Assembly: GCA_009594995.1 (NCBI GenBank)
Contig: VOPR01000015.1
Span: forward strand, 1 to 64,000
Direction: 5' to 3'
DNA: 64,000 nt
DNA from: Nitrospira sp.
GTDB lineage: Bacteria > Nitrospirota > Nitrospiria > Nitrospirales > Nitrospiraceae
Shown here: positions 61,090 to 64,000 of the stretch, in pieces
Numbering within the stretch: the first letter of the stretch is position 1
How the letters are laid out: every line of letters begins with the position of its first letter
The notes under the pieces: generated by a model
What the model saw: only the letters and a program-made list of their open reading frames with translations
Told to the model about the DNA's origin: nothing
The model's database searches: none
Translations under genes and position numbers: made by a program

Positions 61090-63798
61090 TTACGCACCGA
61101 CCTTTTCAATCTTTACGCGCGTCGATTTGAAATACGGCACGCCGGTCACGGCATCGGCCTCGGTGGTCATCAGATCCTTAACCGGAGGCTCGTTGAAATG
61201 TTCCGGGAAGAAACAAGAACCGATCTGAATATCCGGATCTGCTTTCACCCCTGCCTGAACGGAGCCTTGCTGCGACGTCAGGCGTATGGTGGATTGCTCG
61301 GTCAGCCCGAGTTTCTCGACGTCGGCCGGATTCATTCGTATGCGGCCGTTGTTCGGCTCAATGTTGATGAGCCCTGACGCCTGCGTGGACATCTTTCCGG
61401 AGTGGTAGAGCACCTGCCCCATCACCAGTGTAAATGGCCAGGAGCGGTCAACTTCGGCAGACAGAGCCGGTTGAGTGCGGTACCGGCCCACCACTTCGCT
61501 GACATACCCATTTGAGAGGTACGCATCGGGCGATGGGGAAATGCGCCGTGGCTGACCAAGATTGTAGTAGCCCGGGAGCAGTTTCATGATTTCATTCTGT
61601 ACGTCCTGCGGCGATTGGTAGGACCAGTCGTAGCCGAGACCATTGGCCAACGCGGTCATAATGTGCCAATCCGGCAGGCTTTCCCCGACTTGATCCAACG
61701 CCTGGCGGACGCGCAGCACTTTACCTTCCAGGCTGGTGAAGGTGCCGTCCTTTTCCGCATAGGTGGCCGCGGGGAGCACGACATGCGCCATGCGGCCCGT
61801 TTCCGTGAGGAAGGGATCCTGAACGATCAGGAGTTGGAGCTTTTCGAGTGCGCCCTTCACATTCATGGATGCGGGCAAAGTCGCTAACGGATTCTCGCCG
61901 ATGACATACAGGGCCTTGATCTGGCCCTTGTGAATACGTTCCAGGATCTCCACAAGGTTAGCGCCGGTGCCGGTGGCGGGAAGGGTGACCTCCCATGCCT
62001 TGCCGAATCGCTCGCGCGCGCCGGGATCATCAAAGCGTGCCTGTCCGGGAAGGAACTCGGGGGCAACGCCCATGTCGACGGCGCCCTGCTCGTTAATTTC
62101 TTCGGTGACGGTGGTCACCCCGGATCCCGGTTGGCCCAATTTCCCGGTGAGCCAGGCGAGGTCGATCAGTTTGAGTACGTTCTGATATCCGTTGGGGCGG
62201 CGAACGATGCCTTCCGCGCACAAGGCCACGGCTCGCGGGGCTTCTGCAAAAATAGACGCCACCTCGCGGATCTGTTCGACGGCAACGCCGGTCTGTGCGG
62301 AAACCTGGTCCAGCGATACCTGCGCTACGGCTTGTTTCAGAGCCGCAAATGCCTGGGGATGTTGTGCGGCAGCCGTTTCATCGACCAGATCCTGCTCAAT
62401 TACGGCTTTCACAAGCCCGTCGATCAGCAACGCTTCCGTACCTGGTTTCACGAGGAGCGGATGGGAGGCGAGCTGAGCGATATTGGTATTGGAGGAGTCT
62501 ACGACGATGACCTGCGAGTGATACACGCGGATGGCTTCTTTGATTCGGACTGCCGTCAGCGGGTTGGTCTCGGTAACATTGGAACCGATGACGAGGATGG
62601 CCTTGGCTTTAGTCAGGTCTTCCCAGTCGTTGAGCGGCCTGCCAACGCCGACGGCATGACGGACGGCGTGAACATAGTTCAGGTGGCCGTAGCGCGCGCT
62701 GCTGTCGAGTTGGTTGGTTCTGAGCCCGGCACGCATGAGCTTTTGGAACAGATACAGCTCTTCGTTCGTGCAGCGGGCAGTGATGAGTCCTGCGATCGAC
62801 TCCGGCCCGTGCTTGCGGTGAATATCAGACAACCGGTCGATGACGGTCTGCATGGTGTCGAGCCACGGCGTTTCCGTCAGTGTATCCCCGGTGCGGACGA
62901 GAGGCTGTCGCAACCGCTGCTCGCTGTCGATATATTGAAATCCGAATCGACCACGGACGCATAGCCCGCCGTGGCCCTTGGCGGTTTCGGTCCGGTCGCC
63001 CCATTTATTCTTCCAGGACAGCGGAGACGTGACACGAACGACTTCCGTATCCTTGGTCTCGAGGTGCATTTGGCAGCCATCACCACAATAGTTGCAGGTG
63101 GTTGTGGTTTTCTTCATCTGCCATGGTTTGTAGAGATACTTTGAATATTTGTTGGTAATGGCGCCGACGGGGCACACGGCCAAGCAGTCACCGCAGAACT
63201 CGCAGGCGAGCGGCTGATCGCCTTTGGCCACGACCTGGTTGAATCCGCCCTTCTTCATGAATTGCAGCGCATCGATCATCAAGACGTCTTTGCAGACGTT
63301 GATGCATTCGGCGCACGCGATGCAGCGATTCATGTTGAAATCCAGCACCAGGCTTCGGGTGTCTTCGGGGATGAACTTTTGTTTGGCGTTGGCAAGGTTG
63401 GTGACGCCATGCTGAAACGCCATGTCTTGGAGTTCGCAGTGTCCGTCTGCGTCGCAGACGGGGCAGTCCAGCGGATGAACGGAAAGATGTTTTTCGACGG
63501 CCTTTTTACGGGCGGCAAAGAGGTCATCGCCGTCCGTCCTGATCACCATGCCGGCCGCCGCCTTGGCAGTGCAGGAGCGAACCGGAGCTTTTTTCCCTTC
63601 CTGCATGACGAGGCACATTCCGCAGGAGCCGAACGGGTCAAAGGTATAGTGGTAGCACATGGCGGGAATGATCTTGCCCGTGCTGGCAATGACGTCGTAA
63701 AGCGAGACGCCGTCCTTGGCCGATACCGTTCGACCGTCGATCGACAGTTCAATGGTCGCGGCTTCGACGTCGGGATTGGTCGCTGGTTTCAAACCCAT
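61090..63798 (-). CDS. nuoG: NADH-quinone oxidoreductase subunit G (molybdopterin-oxidoreductase-like)
   Basis: 902 residues. The N-terminal 2Fe-2S ferredoxin has CYHYTFDPFGSCGMC and a later SC; a His-Cys segment follows (HPLDCPVCDADGHCELQD), then two 4Fe-4S modules (CIACAECINVC, CEFCGDCLAVCP). At ~235 starts the MopB domain with its own cluster (CNYCGDGC) as in formate dehydrogenases and long NuoG forms, ending in a C-terminal beta-barrel (NPADVEKLGL). Whether a molybdopterin is bound cannot be told. It is followed directly by nuoI: nuoH is missing from its usual place. GAGGTAATTTC precedes the ATG. Confidence 0.92.
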   Translation of the reverse strand: MGLKPATNPDVEAATIELSIDGRTVSAKDGVSLYDVIASTGKIIPAMCYHYTFDPFGSCGMCLVMQEGKKAPVRSCTAKAAAGMVIRTDGDDLFAARKKAVEKHLSVHPLDCPVCDADGHCELQDMAFQHGVTNLANAKQKFIPEDTRSLVLDFNMNRCIACAECINVCKDVLMIDALQFMKKGGFNQVVAKGDQPLACEFCGDCLAVCPVGAITNKYSKYLYKPWQMKKTTTTCNYCGDGCQMHLETKDTEVVRVTSPLSWKNKWGDRTETAKGHGGLCVRGRFGFQYIDSEQRLRQPLVRTGDTLTETPWLDTMQTVIDRLSDIHRKHGPESIAGLITARCTNEELYLFQKLMRAGLRTNQLDSSARYGHLNYVHAVRHAVGVGRPLNDWEDLTKAKAILVIGSNVTETNPLTAVRIKEAIRVYHSQVIVVDSSNTNIAQLASHPLLVKPGTEALLIDGLVKAVIEQDLVDETAAAQHPQAFAALKQAVAQVSLDQVSAQTGVAVEQIREVASIFAEAPRAVALCAEGIVRRPNGYQNVLKLIDLAWLTGKLGQPGSGVTTVTEEINEQGAVDMGVAPEFLPGQARFDDPGARERFGKAWEVTLPATGTGANLVEILERIHKGQIKALYVIGENPLATLPASMNVKGALEKLQLLIVQDPFLTETGRMAHVVLPAATYAEKDGTFTSLEGKVLRVRQALDQVGESLPDWHIMTALANGLGYDWSYQSPQDVQNEIMKLLPGYYNLGQPRRISPSPDAYLSNGYVSEVVGRYRTQPALSAEVDRSWPFTLVMGQVLYHSGKMSTQASGLINIEPNNGRIRMNPADVEKLGLTEQSTIRLTSQQGSVQAGVKADPDIQIGSCFFPEHFNEPPVKDLMTTEADAVTGVPYFKSTRVKIEKVGA

Positions 63799-63879
63799 GA
63801 AATTACCTCAAGTAAAAAGCAACGGGGCCGGAGAAAATAATGCTGCCCCTCACCTTTTCCTTTTGCGCTGTATCGGTCT

Positions 63880-64000
63880 TCATCGATCGCATTCACCCAT
63901 GACGATGTCGTATGTTCCGAAAATCGTCACGGCGTCCGCGATCATGTAACCTTTCGACATATGATCAAACGCGCCCATATGAATAAACGACGGCGCGCGG
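63880..64000 (-). CDS. nuoD: NADH-quinone oxidoreductase subunit D, C-terminal end
   Basis: The last 39 codons read [19 protein letters not shown], then [20 protein letters not shown] and stop, the universal C-terminus of NuoD (quinone-pocket subunit). The rest lies beyond the window. 81 bases separate it from nuoG, and no nuoE or nuoF lies between. Confidence 0.9.
   Translation of the reverse strand, partial: RAPSFIHMGAFDHMSKGYMIADAVTIFGTYDIVMGECDR

Noticed and set aside
61930-62964. 344-codon plus-strand frame inside nuoG
   Set aside because: Antisense shadow of the conserved MopB region of nuoG, with no ribosome-binding site or known motif.

Overview
The window looks like chromosomal DNA of a Nitrospira-type nitrite oxidiser (phylum Nitrospirota), although no rRNA or nitrite oxidoreductase gene is present to prove it. 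The main pointers are a complex I operon with two consecutive nuoM genes (the '2M' complex I described for Nitrospira), a Gram-negative envelope gene (lpxC), many exported SUMF1/FGE-fold proteins, GC-rich coding DNA and tight Shine-Dalgarno-led operons. No prophage, insertion sequence, integrase or CRISPR array was found.

Layout. 1-0.15 kb: 3' end of tmRNA with its terminator. 0.3-8 kb: a nitrobindin-like protein, a cupredoxin-like lipoprotein, a trehalose block (GH15 hydrolase divergent from membrane-anchored OtsA, then OtsB), a macro-domain protein and a PPK2 polyphosphate kinase. 8.2-9.8 kb: two exported DUF4412-type paralogues. 9.8-10.8 kb: a gene-poor kilobase that holds two tandem homologous transcription units, each with a consensus sigma70-type promoter, a strong ribosome-binding site on a very short ORF and a conserved 3' element. 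10.9-12.2 kb: a small MscS channel and a glycerophosphodiesterase. 12.5-19.5 kb: a five-gene accessory operon with an exported protein, a membrane-anchored TIR protein and three exported trypsin-like proteases fused to FGE or Sel1 domains. This is the best candidate in the window for an undescribed system.

19.7-25.3 kb: a CBS protein, pterin dehydratase, then a 69-residue ORF overlapping a B12-binding radical SAM RiPP maturase (candidate new RiPP), a CMD/AhpD protein, inositol monophosphatase, a HARE-HTH protein and an 18-residue Lys/Ala peptide gene. 25.3-32.7 kb: lpxC, a NarL-type two-component pair whose kinase carries a Rossmann domain, nrdR-glyA-rplI, a degenerate SF1-helicase-like gene and tRNA-Leu(CAG).

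34.2-46.5 kb: a CarH-like B12 photoreceptor-repressor faces a 16-gene same-strand block across a promoter region with four copies of CATTRGACA. The block encodes zinc-ribbon proteins, three exported SUMF1 proteins, an epimerase, a PDZ protein, DNA photolyase, a TudS/RudS-type desulfidase and a CbiX chelatase. I read it as a light- and B12-responsive regulon. 46.6-52.7 kb: pyrE, a lipoprotein, an exported rhodanese, a phosphodiester glycosidase and a three-gene two-component cluster. 52.9-64 kb: complex I genes, all on the minus strand, in the transcribed order nuoD(partial)-G-I-J-K-L-M-M-N, with no nuoE, nuoF or nuoH in between.
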